DNA of 64,000 nucleotides from Tsukamurella spumae (GTDB taxonomy: Bacteria; Actinomycetota; Actinomycetes; Mycobacteriales; Mycobacteriaceae), in the NCBI RefSeq assembly GCF_012396015.1, contig NZ_JAAXOQ010000003.1, positions 62,001 through 126,000 on the forward strand. Direction: 5' to 3'. The notes under the pieces are model-generated. The model was not told the DNA's origin. It saw only the letters and a program-made list of their open reading frames with translations, and did no database searches. Positions 47,739 through 56,945 of this stretch are shown one piece after another (position 1 is the stretch's first letter; the number at the start of each line of letters is the position of its first letter). The position numbers and the translations under genes were made by a program.

Positions 47739-49115
47739 ATGCTCACACAAGGAGAGACCGTGGAAGCACATGCTCTGCGCAAGCAGGGGTGGACGATCTC
47801 AGCGATCGCCCGTCATCTGGGACGGGACCGTAAGACCGTCCGCAACTATCTCAACGGGGTCACCGAGCCGGGTGTCCGCCACCGGGACGAGGACCCGTTC
47901 GAGCCGTTCGCCGAGTACGTCACCAGCCGCTTGCTCGAGGACCCGCATCTGTGGGCGCAGACCCTGTTCGACGAACTCGTCGAGATGCGGTTCAAGCAGT
48001 CGTATTCGTCGCTGACCCGGCAGATCCGGGACCGTGGCCTGCGCCCGGTGTGCCCGCAGTGCACGACCGCGGTGAACCGTCCGAACGCGGTGATCGAGCA
48101 CCCGCCAGGCGAAGAGACGCAATGGGATTGGTTGGATCTACCCGATCCGCCAGCGGCGTGGGGGTGGGGCAAGACCGCGCACCTGTTGGTTGGAACGTTG
48201 TCGTGTTCAGGGCGGTGGCGAGGTTACCTCGCCCCGAATACGACACGCCCGCAGGTGATCGTCGGCCTGGACCGGATCACCCGCCGGCTCGGTGGGGTGA
48301 CCCGCAACTGGCGGTTCGACCGGATGGCCACGGTCTGCCACCCCTCCAGCGGGGAGCTGAAGGCCGAATTCGCTGCGGTCGCCAAGTATTACGGTGTCTC
48401 GGTCAAGATCTGTCCACCACGTTCGGGGCACCGCAAAGGCGTTGTGGAGGGCGAGAACCGGAGCATCGCGCAACGCTGGTGGCGGACCCTGCCCGACGAG
48501 CTGACCGTGGAGCAGGCCCAAGCGTCCCTGGATGAGCACTGCCGAGTCCGCGTCGATACCCGGATGCGCGCCACCAAAGACGGCCGCAGCTCGGTGCTGA
48601 CCGTCGCCGCCAGCGAACCCCTACGCCGGCCTCCTGCGGCGCCGTATCCCGCGGTCCTGTCGGAGCCGAGGAAGGTCTCACGGCAGGCCCTGGTGGCGTG
48701 GCGGGGCAACCAGTACTCGGTGCCGCCGGAGCTCGCGATGGGAGAGGTCACCGTCACCGAACGGCTCGGCGACAGTCATATCGACATCGCCACCGTTTCG
48801 GGGATCGTCATCGCCCGGCACCGCCTCGCCGCCCCGGGCACCGGGGCGCAGGTCCGTGACACGGTGCATGTGACCGCGCTCAACGCAGCGGCGATGGCAG
48901 CAGCAGCCAATTCCGGCGATGGGCGGCCGCACCGCAACAAGGAGCGGATCCCACCCGGTGAACGCTCCCGGGCAGCGGCGCAATGCCTGCGCGAGAACAA
49001 CTCCCACACCCCCAGTCGACCAACCGCTCAACCGATAGCCGCATCCGATGATGCCGTCGTGATCGATCTCGCCGCCTATGAGGCGGCCGCACAGAACAGG
49101 AACACCCTCGGATGA
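47739..49115 (+). CDS. istA: IS21 transposase IstA
   Basis: DDE transposase of 458 residues. HTH near the N terminus (LRKQGWTISAIARHLGRDRK, TVRNYLNG); the integrase core has aspartate in ETQWDWLDLPDPP and in the following WRFDRMATVCHP region, and the glutamate in RKGVVEGENRSIAQRWW. The C-terminal beta domain contains WRGNQYSVPPELAMGEVTV. ATG 47739 after GAGGGAGG fits better than upstream alternatives. The ATG of istB overlaps its stop. Confidence 0.93.
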   Translation: MLTQGETVEAHALRKQGWTISAIARHLGRDRKTVRNYLNGVTEPGVRHRDEDPFEPFAEYVTSRLLEDPHLWAQTLFDELVEMRFKQSYSSLTRQIRDRGLRPVCPQCTTAVNRPNAVIEHPPGEETQWDWLDLPDPPAAWGWGKTAHLLVGTLSCSGRWRGYLAPNTTRPQVIVGLDRITRRLGGVTRNWRFDRMATVCHPSSGELKAEFAAVAKYYGVSVKICPPRSGHRKGVVEGENRSIAQRWWRTLPDELTVEQAQASLDEHCRVRVDTRMRATKDGRSSVLTVAASEPLRRPPAAPYPAVLSEPRKVSRQALVAWRGNQYSVPPELAMGEVTVTERLGDSHIDIATVSGIVIARHRLAAPGTGAQVRDTVHVTALNAAAMAAAANSGDGRPHRNKERIPPGERSRAAAQCLRENNSHTPSRPTAQPIAASDDAVVIDLAAYEAAAQNRNTLG

Positions 49116-49948
49116 CCACCACCAGCAACCGCACCAGCAGCGCCGGCAGCAGGGGCTCTGCGGCGTCGTTGTATCAGCAGCTACGAGGGCACCTCGCGGT
49201 CCTCAAGCTCGACGCCGCCGCCGCGGCACTCCCCAGCGTGTTGGAGACCGCGACCGCCGAGAAGTGGACCATGACAGCAACATTGGAACATCTACTCAAA
49301 GTCGAAGTCGACGCCACCGAAGCCCGCCGACTGGCCGGCCGGATGCGATTCGCGTGCCTGCCGACCGGTGCGACCCTCGCTGATTTCGACTTCGATGCCG
49401 CCCCCGGCCTCGACCAAGCCCTGATCCGCGAGCTCGGGACCTGTGCCTACCTCGAATCCGCGACGAACGTGATGCTCGTCGGACCACCCGGCACCGGGAA
49501 AACCCACCTCGCGGTCGGGCTCGCGCATGCCGCAGTGCACGCCGGATACCGCACCTACGTCACCACCGCCGCCGACCTGGCCGCCCGCTGCCACAAAGCG
49601 GCGATCGAAGGCCGCTGGTCGACGACCATGCGGTTCTTCGCTGGCCCGACGCTGCTCGTCATCGACGAACTCGGCTACCTCCCCTTGCCCGCCGAAGCCG
49701 CATCAGCGTTGTTTCAGGTTGTCGCGCAACGGTATCTGAAAACATCGATCGTCATCACCACCAACCGATCGGTCTCCGAATGGGGCGAAGTCCTCGGCGA
49801 CACCACCGTCGCCGCGGCCATGCTCGACAGGCTCCTACACCGCTCCGTCGTCCTCAAACTCGACGGCGACAGCTACCGACTACGAGACCACCACGCCCGC
49901 AACGAAACCCACCGCACAGCAACCGCACCCAGCCGCCGACCGCTATAA
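49112..49948 (+). CDS. istB: IS21 ATPase helper IstB
   Basis: AAA+ ATPase of 278 residues that helps IstA choose targets. Walker A is MLVGPPGTGKTHLAVGLAHA, Walker B TLLVIDELGYLPLPAEAAS, sensor 1 SIVITTNRSVSEWGEVLGD; RLLHRSVVLKLDGDSYRLRD closes the conserved core. Intact. ATGA overlap with istA ensures coupled synthesis. Confidence 0.94.
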   Translation: MTTTSNRTSSAGSRGSAASLYQQLRGHLAVLKLDAAAAALPSVLETATAEKWTMTATLEHLLKVEVDATEARRLAGRMRFACLPTGATLADFDFDAAPGLDQALIRELGTCAYLESATNVMLVGPPGTGKTHLAVGLAHAAVHAGYRTYVTTAADLAARCHKAAIEGRWSTTMRFFAGPTLLVIDELGYLPLPAEAASALFQVVAQRYLKTSIVITTNRSVSEWGEVLGDTTVAAAMLDRLLHRSVVLKLDGDSYRLRDHHARNETHRTATAPSRRPL

Positions 49949-50392
49949 TCCGACCGCACCCAGGTGAGGAATCTCAATGAGCATCACTGGGGACTTTCGA
50001 TGAGCCTGATCAGCCCAGCACCAGCGACTACCCCGGCGGGTGGGAGACGATCACCGTTCCGCACGGCGAACACGCCGGCCGCACCGGCTGGCGTCGCAAA
50101 GCCGACCCCACCGGTGCGGTCCGGGTGAACCACACGCACCACGTCGACGAGCTCCACCGCCAGGCCATCGAACGCTGGCAGCGGCGGCGCGCGCAACTCC
50201 GATCACTGTGGCGCAGTGAGGAACTGCGCGTGCAGTACGAGGACTTCATCGGCACCGTCTACGACGACATCGCCGCCGTCCTCGACGGGCCGCACGGTCC
50301 GCCGCTCCTCGAGGCAATGTTGGCGGAACACGACGCGGAGGTCGACTGGCAGAGCCAGTCGCCGGAGCCTCCGGTGGCCGCTGCGTAGCCGA

Positions 50393-51235
50393 TCACCCGA
50401 GGGTGAAACGATCACCCCACAGAATGACGCGCCCCTTGCTGTTGCCCACCTGCGCCCGCACGATCACGTACATACGCGCCTGGGCGTATCCGGCGCAGCC
50501 GTCGACGCCGATGGTCTGGTCGCTGTAGGTGAAGCTGCCGCCGGACCCGGTGAAGTCGAAACTGGTCGACGGCGCCGACCAATCGGGATCGATCTCGTCG
50601 CCGGGCTTGGGCCAGGTGGCGCGGTCATAGGTCAGCGACTGCGTCCCGACGGATCCCGCGGCGAGCTTGATCGACCCACCCGTGGTGCCTGAGACGGACG
50701 GCTTGATTCCGGTCCCGGCATCGGGGTCGTTGAACGTCGCCCCCGACGAAGCCCCGGCTCCGAGATCGAGGCTCGCCTCCCCCACATCGATCTGGCACCC
50801 GACGAGAAATCCCGCCTCGATCGAACCGCCATCGGCGTCACCGGACACCTTGACGCTGACCGCCCCCGAGACCCACGCATTACGGGTGGTCGGGAGCGCG
50901 ACCATACCCGGTGAGAGCCGCGCGCGCTGCCCCTTGACCGAGACAGTGATGGTCCCCGCGCCGGCCTTGACGGACTGCGTCGCGTCTCGGAGCGGGATGA
51001 CGGTGTCAGCGCCGGCGGGCGCCACGGGCGCGAGCAGTCCGACGGTGATCGTTCCCGCAGCGGCGAGCGCCGCTGCGGCGATGATGTTCCTGAGGGCGTC
51101 GCCGATCTTGCTGCTCGTGCTGCCGTTGGGCAGCGGAATGAAGGTGTCGGCGTTGGCGGTACCCGTAGCCAGGGTACCGAGCGCCACGCCGGCGACTGCG
51201 GCCACGGCGGCGCCGCGGATCGCGATGTTCTTCAT
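50393..51235 (-). CDS. MspA-family porin-like protein with tandem signal sequences
   Basis: A 280-residue exported protein. Residues 1-29 are a signal peptide cut after TANA, followed by the usual mature start DTFIPLPNGS. A second signal-like hydrophobic segment (IIAAAALAAAGTITVGLLAP to PAGA, about residues 50-76) is followed by a second mature start, DTVIPLRDATQSVKAG. The rest is MspA-like: RNAWVSGAVSVKVSG, FLVGCQIDVGEASLDLGAG, VDGCAGYAQARMYVIV and RVILWGDRFTLG. It looks like the front of one paralogue fused to the body of another. MspA proteins form outer-membrane pores in mycolata. Confidence 0.75.
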   Translation of the reverse strand: MKNIAIRGAAVAAVAGVALGTLATGTANADTFIPLPNGSTSSKIGDALRNIIAAAALAAAGTITVGLLAPVAPAGADTVIPLRDATQSVKAGAGTITVSVKGQRARLSPGMVALPTTRNAWVSGAVSVKVSGDADGGSIEAGFLVGCQIDVGEASLDLGAGASSGATFNDPDAGTGIKPSVSGTTGGSIKLAAGSVGTQSLTYDRATWPKPGDEIDPDWSAPSTSFDFTGSGGSFTYSDQTIGVDGCAGYAQARMYVIVRAQVGNSKGRVILWGDRFTLG

Positions 51236-51301
51236 GAATCTTCCTTCGGGGAATCGCCGCCCCGCGGGGCGGACAAGAGAGTCAGGTCGGTCGGATCCGG
51301 A

Positions 51302-51985
51302 TCAGCCCAGCGAGAACGGCGCGCCGTACAGGAAGCCCTGGATGCGGTTGCTGCCCTTGATCTCGACCCAGGTCACAACACGCGCCTGCGCGTAGCCCGA
51401 GCAGAACTTGATGTCGACGTTCTGGTCCTTGATCGACACGTTGTAGGTGCCGGCCTTGGTGAACTTGATCGAATCGGTGGCGCCCGGCTGGTCGCCTCGC
51501 GAGTAGCCCGTGACACTCGAAGTCGCGCCGGGCGTCAATGGAATATTCAGCCCCGCACCAACGCCACCCAACGAGGCCCCGGCGGTCGGCGAGCCGCCGG
51601 CCGGATACAGCGGCACCCCAACGCTCGCGCCGGGTCCGGTCACAGTGACCTCGCCACCGATCTGACCCGGGAATTGGCAGCCGACGATGACGCCGACGCC
51701 GAGCTTGCCCTGAATATCCTTTGCATCAGCCGGGGCCTTGACCGTGACCGAGCCGTTCGACGTGTACCAGGCGCTCCGCGACTGCGGGGTCGCCAGCGAG
51801 CCCTGAATGGCGAAGGAGTTACCCGTCGACTTCAGGACGACGCTCCAGCCATCGGGCGCCGGAACGGTCTTCTGACCGCTCGGCAGCGGGCCGGCGTTGG
51901 CGGAGCCGGCAGCGACCGAGGCGGCAGCTGCCACCGCGACCGCGACGACGCCTGCGCGCGTAGCGACCTTGCTCATCTTGCTCAT
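51302..51985 (-). CDS. MspA-family porin-like protein
   Basis: A 227-residue exported protein. The signal peptide is cut after SANA (about residue 31); the mature part has SRSAWYTSNGSVTVKAP, LGVGVIVGCQFPGQIGGEVT and FCSGYAQARVVTWVEIKG, and ends GFLYGAPFSLG, matching the C-terminal pattern of the next gene and of MspA relatives. The two genes lie 66 bases apart on one strand and are probably one transcription unit fed by the AT-rich region upstream. Confidence 0.75.
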   Translation of the reverse strand: MSKMSKVATRAGVVAVAVAAAASVAAGSANAGPLPSGQKTVPAPDGWSVVLKSTGNSFAIQGSLATPQSRSAWYTSNGSVTVKAPADAKDIQGKLGVGVIVGCQFPGQIGGEVTVTGPGASVGVPLYPAGGSPTAGASLGGVGAGLNIPLTPGATSSVTGYSRGDQPGATDSIKFTKAGTYNVSIKDQNVDIKFCSGYAQARVVTWVEIKGSNRIQGFLYGAPFSLG

Positions 51986-52435
51986 TCGTTCCCCTCACCA
52001 GGAATCTGTGGAGTGACGCTCCGATCAGGAGCGCCGGCGTAGCAGCTCACCCAGCCGCCTACCGAATCCCGTGCGTCGTCTCAGCACGTGACCACTGTCG
52101 TTTCCCCGGAGATCTTCGTCGACCTTCGGTTCCCGCGCAGCATATCCTCAGGTTTCGCGACGTCGCAACGGTTTGAACCTTTATGAATCCCGACTTTCGA
52201 AACTTGTAATTTCAAATAGCGATTGCCGAACGTCGTCTGGACCAGGACTTCTTAGGACATACTCACCGGTAACCTGGCCCGACCCGCAATTCAGGCGTCA
52301 TTGCACACTCTGAGAGTTCACTCAGGCAACCCAGACCTGTAACCTGAACGTAAATCTGAAGCCTGTGTCCTTAGTCACACTACCAGCGCTAATGCAAAAC
52401 CTTACGTGGTTCGGAGCGCGAAGCGGTCGGGCGGG
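51986..52435. other. AT-rich intergenic region upstream of the porin pair
   Basis: 450 bases without a credible gene. The part 52130-52400 is clearly poorer in GC than the window and contains runs such as ACTTGTAATTTCAAATAG and a repeated (G/T)GTAACCTG (near 52270 and 52339). It must hold the promoter of the minus-strand porin genes and possibly regulatory sites; I could not define a promoter with confidence. Confidence 0.5.
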
Positions 52436-52660
52436 TCAGCCCCCGTGGTGCGGCGGACGGTTCTCGCGGTACCACCGCTCGGTCGGGTCACCGTCGGACT
52501 GGGAAACGGGCGATGCCGCACCCGAGCGGGATGCGGCATCGTCGGACATGTCGTCCTTGGTCTGTGCGGGCAGAACGTCCCCGAAGATCCGCGCGATGTC
52601 GCGCGCGGAGTACTTCCGGGGCCCGCTCTCGCCGGACCGGCTGTCGGCGCCCTCGGTCAC
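52436..52660 (-). CDS. Small acidic actinobacterial protein, 74 residues
   Basis: Soluble low-complexity protein with a conserved-looking N-terminal half, GPRKYSARDIARIFGDVLP, and a C-terminal DPTERWYRENRPPHHGG. No known domain. GTG 52660 overlaps the moaB stop (GTGA). Its place after moaB suggests a partner for the mprA-mprB-pepD-moaB series, but nothing in the sequence shows its role. Confidence 0.65.
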   Translation of the reverse strand: MTEGADSRSGESGPRKYSARDIARIFGDVLPAQTKDDMSDDAASRSGAASPVSQSDGDPTERWYRENRPPHHGG

Positions 52661-53229
52661 CGGGCCTGGTCGTCCCCACCGGCGATGTGCCGGATCACGT
52701 GGGTGGCCAGCGGGGTGAGCGTGGCCATGCCGTCACGGATCGCGGCGCGCGAGCTCGCGAGGTTCACCACCACGGTGCTGCCGGACACGCCGGCCAGACC
52801 GCGCGAGAGCCCCGCGTCGGTGGCGCCGGCAGCAAGACCCGACGAGCGGAGCGCCTCACAGATGCCCGGCAGCTTCTTGTCGAGGATGTCCTCGGTGGCC
52901 TCCGGCGTCACGTCGCGGGCGCCCACGCCCACGCCGCCGATCGTCACCGCCAGGTCCACGCCGCCGATCACCGCGGTGTTGAGCGCGTTGCGCACGTCCA
53001 CCTCCTCGGCGGGGACCACGACCACGGCGTCGACCTCGAAACCGGCCTCCTCGAGCAGCTCGGTCACCAGCGAACCGACCGACTTTCCGGCGTTCGGGAC
53101 GCCCGGCTGCACGTGGTCGTCGACGACCACCACGAGCGCGCGGCCGATCACCCCGGCCCCGTCGAGCGCCGCTTCGTCCAGAACGGGCACGTCGAGCACC
53201 TCGTCCTCCGGCCAATCCGCTGCGGTCAT
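52657..53229 (-). CDS. moaB: MoaB-like molybdenum cofactor protein
   Basis: MoaB/MogA-like MPT-binding fold of 190 residues: GRALVVVVDDHVQPGVPNAGKSV, LVTELLEEAGFEVDAVVVVP, AVTIGGVGVGARDVTPEATEDI, GLSRGLAGVSGSTVVVNLA. Family members adenylylate molybdopterin; here TIGGVGVGARD replaces the canonical TGGTG.xxRD, so activity is uncertain. ATG 53229 has GAGGAG seven bases upstream. It follows pepD as in M. tuberculosis (moaB2). Confidence 0.85.
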   Translation of the reverse strand: MTAADWPEDEVLDVPVLDEAALDGAGVIGRALVVVVDDHVQPGVPNAGKSVGSLVTELLEEAGFEVDAVVVVPAEEVDVRNALNTAVIGGVDLAVTIGGVGVGARDVTPEATEDILDKKLPGICEALRSSGLAAGATDAGLSRGLAGVSGSTVVVNLASSRAAIRDGMATLTPLATHVIRHIAGGDDQAR

Positions 53230-53243
53230 GTCCACTCCTCGCA

Positions 53244-54524
53244 TCATTTGTCCAACTTATCGAGCGTCACCTGCTTGGACACCGGACTCGTACTGCTCGG
53301 GCTGTCGAGGTACGTGATCGTCACGGTAGCCCCCGGCGGGTACGAGCGCACGGCCCCGATCAATCCGTAGCCGTCGGTGATCTGCACGTCGTCGATCTTC
53401 GTCACCAACGCACCCTTGGGGATGCCCGCGCGACCGAAGGCCCCCGTCGCCGACACCTCCGCGACCAGGGCGCCGGGCCGGGTGACCGAGGTCTGCCGCG
53501 GATCCACCGTCACGCCCACCGCGGCGTGCGAGGCCTTCCCCGAGTCCATCAGCTCCTTGCTGATCCGCTGCACCAGGTTCGCCGGGATCGCGAAGCCCAG
53601 ACCGATGCTGCCGCTCTGCTGCCCCGTGGACCGGGACGATCCGAGCGTCGCGATCGACGAGTTGATGCCGACGAGCTGCCCCGCCATGTCCACGAGCGCA
53701 CCACCGGAGTTGCCGGGGTTGATCGCCGCGTCCGTCTGCACCGAATTGACGACGGTGGCCTGATCCGAGTCGCGGCCGCTGGTGGCCACCGGACGATTGA
53801 GAGCCGAGACGATGCCGCTGGTCACCGTGCCCGCGAGCCCCAGCGGCGCGCCCACGGCCACGACCTCCTGGCCCACGGTCAGCTTGCCGCTGTCCGCGAA
53901 GGCCAGGGGCTTGAGGCCGCGCTTGTCCGTCTGGATCACCGCGAGGTCGGTCACCGGATCCGCGCCGACCACGGCCGCATTGCTCACGGTGCCGTCCGAG
54001 AAGGACACGGTGAGCTTGCCGTTACCCGCGATCACGTGGTTGTTCGTGACGATCTTGCCGTCCGCGGTGATCACCACGCCCGAGCCCGAGGATTCCGAGG
54101 ACCCGGCCTGATTGTCGATCGACACGACGGCGGGCAGCACGTTCTGCGCCACCTCCTGCACCGACCCCTTGACGACCGGCGGCGCCGCTCCCCCGGACAC
54201 GGTCGTCGTCGTGCTCGAGGAGTCCTTGCCCCACACCAGGTACGCCCCGGTCACCGACAGCAGCGACGCGACCAGCGCGATCGCCACGCCCAGCGCCACG
54301 AGCGCGCCCAGCTTCGGCCCACCCCTGGGCGGGCCCGACGGGGCCGGGGGCACCGTCTGCACCCCGCCCGGCGCCGGGTAGCCCGACGGTGCGCCGCCCT
54401 GTCCGGCCGCGTACGGGTTCGAGTACTGCTGGGTGGGCCGGTACTGCCCGGCCTGGCCCGGCTGCTGCGCGGGCTGTCCCGGCTGCTGCCCCTGCTGATA
54501 GGGATTCTGCGGACCCTCGGTCAT
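53244..54524 (-). CDS. pepD: HtrA-type serine protease PepD
   Basis: Membrane-anchored protease/chaperone for extracytoplasmic stress, 426 residues. The cytoplasmic N terminus is rich in Gln/Pro/Gly; one helix (GALVALGVAIALVASLLSVT, about residues 72-95); the trypsin-like domain has the triad in IVTNNHVIAG (His), GADPVTDLAVIQTD (Asp) and INPGNSGGALVDM (Ser); a PDZ domain follows (GIPKGALVTKIDDVQITDGY). GAAGGAGGGG precedes ATG 54524. It lies 68 bases after mprB, whose kinase is known to control pepD in mycobacteria. Confidence 0.95.
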   Translation of the reverse strand: MTEGPQNPYQQGQQPGQPAQQPGQAGQYRPTQQYSNPYAAGQGGAPSGYPAPGGVQTVPPAPSGPPRGGPKLGALVALGVAIALVASLLSVTGAYLVWGKDSSSTTTTVSGGAAPPVVKGSVQEVAQNVLPAVVSIDNQAGSSESSGSGVVITADGKIVTNNHVIAGNGKLTVSFSDGTVSNAAVVGADPVTDLAVIQTDKRGLKPLAFADSGKLTVGQEVVAVGAPLGLAGTVTSGIVSALNRPVATSGRDSDQATVVNSVQTDAAINPGNSGGALVDMAGQLVGINSSIATLGSSRSTGQQSGSIGLGFAIPANLVQRISKELMDSGKASHAAVGVTVDPRQTSVTRPGALVAEVSATGAFGRAGIPKGALVTKIDDVQITDGYGLIGAVRSYPPGATVTITYLDSPSSTSPVSKQVTLDKLDK

Positions 54525-54592
54525 GGAGCCCCTCCTTCGTGTCTCACGCCAAGACTGCAGTCGTCGTCTGTGAGGTCGCTGTGAGCAGATTG

Positions 54593-56113
54593 TCACTTAC
54601 CCCGCAGCAGCCGCATGCGGGGTTCCCGATGCACGATCTGCGGGGCCCGTCCGCCCGCCACCGGGCTGCCGGGGATCTCGAACCGGACCAGGGCACCGCC
54701 ACCGTCGGCCGAACCGACCGAGACGCTGCCGCCGTGCCGCTCGATCACCTGCTTGACGATCGCCAGGCCCAAGCCCGAGCCGGGCATCGAACGGCTCGCC
54801 ATCGACCGGTAGAACCGCTCGAAGACCAGCTCGCGGTCCTCCTCCGGGATGCCGGGACCGCTGTCGGCGACGGTGAGCGCCGCCCGGTCCACGCCGATCT
54901 CGGACAGCTCGACGCGCACCACGGCACCGTCGGGCGAGAATTTCGCGGCGTTGTCGAGCACGTTGACCACGGCGCGACCGAGCCCGCCGTTGTCGCCGTA
55001 CACGAACCAGGGCGCGCTGGAGACCTCGAAGCGCACCGTCGGGCGGCGGCGTTCCACCCGCTCGACCGCCTTCGCGAGGACCTCCTCGAGGTCGATCTCC
55101 TCGTTGACGGCCTCGGGGGCGTCCTCCCGCGCCAGGTCGACGAGGTCGCCGACCAGCGTGGTCAGCTCCTCGACCTGCGCGAGCACGTCGTCGGAGAGCT
55201 CCTGCAGATCCTCCTCCGGGATCGGCGGAGCGCCGGGGCGGCGCGTGGCGATGAGCAGCTCGACGTTGGTGCGCAGGCTGGTCAGGGGCGTGCGCAGCTC
55301 GTGACCGGCGTCGGCGACGAGGCGGGCCTGCCGGTCGCGCGACTCGGCGAGGGCCTGCAGCATCGTGTTGAAGCTGATGCTCAGCCGCGCCAGCTCGTCG
55401 CGGCCCGTCACGGGGATCGGCGTCAGGTCGTCGGTGCGGGCGACGCGCTCCGCGGCCTCGGTGAGCCGCTGGACCGGCCTGAGCCCGCCGCGGGCGACCG
55501 CGGTGCCGGCGATCGCCGCGAGGATCACGCCGCACGCGCCGACCACGATGAGCACCGTCCCCAGCTCGCTGAGCAGGTTCTTCGTGGGTGTCAGGTCCTC
55601 GGCGACGATGATCGTCACGCCGTTGTCCAGCCGCCGGGCCATGACGCGGGTGTCGCCCACCGAGCGCAGCGACTGCTCGAGCTTGCCCGAGATCACGGCG
55701 CGCTCGTCGTCGCCGATCGGGACCTGCCCGGACGGCCCGGAGTGGTACGGCGTCCCGTCGGGATAGACGACCATCGTGCGGTTGACGGACATGTCCGGAC
55801 GGAACATGAGCATCATCATCACGGTGGTGAACTGCGTGACCGGCGAGCTCATCGCCGGCGCCACCGAGTCCACCTGCTGGTGCAGCCGGTTGTCGACGTC
55901 CGCGTACATGGCCCGTTTGACCACGAAGAACGCCGACGCCGCCATGAGTGCGACGGTGATACCCACGACCACCGCGGCCAGCAGCGTCACCCGCCAGCGG
56001 AAGCTGACGTTGCGGGTGACCGGGTTCGGGTCGCGCATGGGGCGCTTGTCCCGGACCTCCGGCCGGGCGTGCCGGGGCAGGGGTCCGGACACCGTCGGGA
56101 TGCGCCCCGTCAC
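54593..56113 (-). CDS. mprB: Sensor histidine kinase MprB
   Basis: Envelope-stress sensor kinase, 506 residues. Helix 1 (RVTLLAAVVVGITVALMAAS), extracytoplasmic sensor, helix 2 (LGTVLIVVGACGVILAAIAG), HAMP, HisKA with VADAGHELRTPLTSLRTNVE, and ATPase boxes NVLDNAAKFSPDG, VADSGPGIPEEDRELVFERF, GSGLGLAIVKQVIERHGGS. GTG 56113 has GGGGG six bases upstream and follows mprA by 16 bases. Together with MprA it senses surface stress. Confidence 0.95.
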   Translation of the reverse strand: MTGRIPTVSGPLPRHARPEVRDKRPMRDPNPVTRNVSFRWRVTLLAAVVVGITVALMAASAFFVVKRAMYADVDNRLHQQVDSVAPAMSSPVTQFTTVMMMLMFRPDMSVNRTMVVYPDGTPYHSGPSGQVPIGDDERAVISGKLEQSLRSVGDTRVMARRLDNGVTIIVAEDLTPTKNLLSELGTVLIVVGACGVILAAIAGTAVARGGLRPVQRLTEAAERVARTDDLTPIPVTGRDELARLSISFNTMLQALAESRDRQARLVADAGHELRTPLTSLRTNVELLIATRRPGAPPIPEEDLQELSDDVLAQVEELTTLVGDLVDLAREDAPEAVNEEIDLEEVLAKAVERVERRRPTVRFEVSSAPWFVYGDNGGLGRAVVNVLDNAAKFSPDGAVVRVELSEIGVDRAALTVADSGPGIPEEDRELVFERFYRSMASRSMPGSGLGLAIVKQVIERHGGSVSVGSADGGGALVRFEIPGSPVAGGRAPQIVHREPRMRLLRGK

Positions 56114-56129
56114 GGCGCGCCCCCAGGCG

Positions 56130-56816
56130 TCACGGCGGGGTCTCGCGCAGGACGTACCCGACGCCCCGCACGGTGTGGATCAGCCGGCTCTCGCCATCGG
56201 CCTCGGTCTTGCGGCGCAGGTACCCGACGTACACCTCCAGCGCGTTGCCCGAGGTCGGGAAGTCGTAACCCCACACCTCCTCGAGGATCCGGCTGCGGGT
56301 CAGCACCCGGCGCGGGTTGCCCATGAGCATCTCGAGCAGGCTGAACTCCGTCCGCGTGAGGCTGATGGAGCGCTCGCCGCGGGAGACCTCGCGGGTCGCC
56401 GGGTCGAGGCTCAGGTCCTCGAACGCGAACACCTCGTTGTCCGCGCCCGCGTCCGGCGTGGCGCGGCGCAGCAGCGCCCGCATGCGGGCGAGGAGTTCCT
56501 CGAGCGCGAAGGGCTTGGGCAGGTAGTCGTCGGCGCCCGCGTCCAGCCCGCTGACCCGGTCGCTCACCGCGTCACGCGCGGTGAGCACGAGGATCGGCAG
56601 GTCGTCGCCGGCGCTGCGCAGGCGACGGCACACCTCGAGGCCGTCGAGCCGGGGCATGTTCAAGTCGAGCACCACCGCATCGGGGCGGTTGCCCGCGATG
56701 TGATCGAGGGCGTCCTGGCCGTCCACGGCCGTGTCCACCTGGTACCCGTTGAAGGTCAGTGAGCGCCGCAGGGACTCCCGCACCGCGCGGTCGTCGTCGA
56801 CCACCAGAATTCGCAT
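56130..56816 (-). CDS. mprA: Response regulator MprA
   Basis: OmpR-family regulator of 228 residues: [16 protein letters not shown], phospho-acceptor in [36 protein letters not shown], and winged helix [40 protein letters not shown]. Directly drives mprAB, pepD and sigE in mycobacteria. The start lies seven to eight bases after TAAGACT, so a leaderless transcript is plausible. Confidence 0.96.
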   Translation of the reverse strand: MRILVVDDDRAVRESLRRSLTFNGYQVDTAVDGQDALDHIAGNRPDAVVLDLNMPRLDGLEVCRRLRSAGDDLPILVLTARDAVSDRVSGLDAGADDYLPKPFALEELLARMRALLRRATPDAGADNEVFAFEDLSLDPATREVSRGERSISLTRTEFSLLEMLMGNPRRVLTRSRILEEVWGYDFPTSGNALEVYVGYLRRKTEADGESRLIHTVRGVGYVLRETPP

Positions 56817-56945
56817 GGTTACCAGTCTTACCCAACGCGGCTAGGAATTCGCTGAAGAGGCGGCAGTGATGTGCGGCTCCGGTAATTCTGGACAACGGCT
56901 TCGACAATTTGGTGCACGGCCGATGCACCGACATACACTCGAATC

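Larger units (their letters stand above)
47596..50012 (+). mobile_element. IS21-family insertion sequence, 2417 bp
   Basis: Carries istA and istB. Imperfect terminal repeats of about 50 bases start TGACTGCGCTC at 47596 and, on the other strand, TGATCAGGCTC at 50012, and share blocks such as TCCCCAGT and TGCT. The 4-bp target duplication GCCC is at 47592-47595 and 50013-50016. Both transposition genes look intact, so the element may be active. Confidence 0.92.
46351..50388 (+). pseudogene. DUF222/13E12-family HNH endonuclease gene interrupted by IS21
   Basis: The 5' part (46351-47595, ATG after GAGGAGGTGA) encodes the DUF222 domain and most of an HNH domain (CTAPGCDAPATRCQVHHITE, WADGGATDITMLTLACDKHH), then reaches a TGA supplied by the IS end. 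Removing the IS and one GCCC copy, codon 47593-47595 (Pro) continues at 50017 with STSDYPGGWETITVPHGEHA, RTGWRRKADPTGAVRVNHTH and on to TAG at 50388, 124 codons more including the stop. The restored protein has about 538 residues, normal for this actinobacterial nuclease-like family. The HNH active site lies before the break, so the truncated protein could still fold. Confidence 0.88.
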
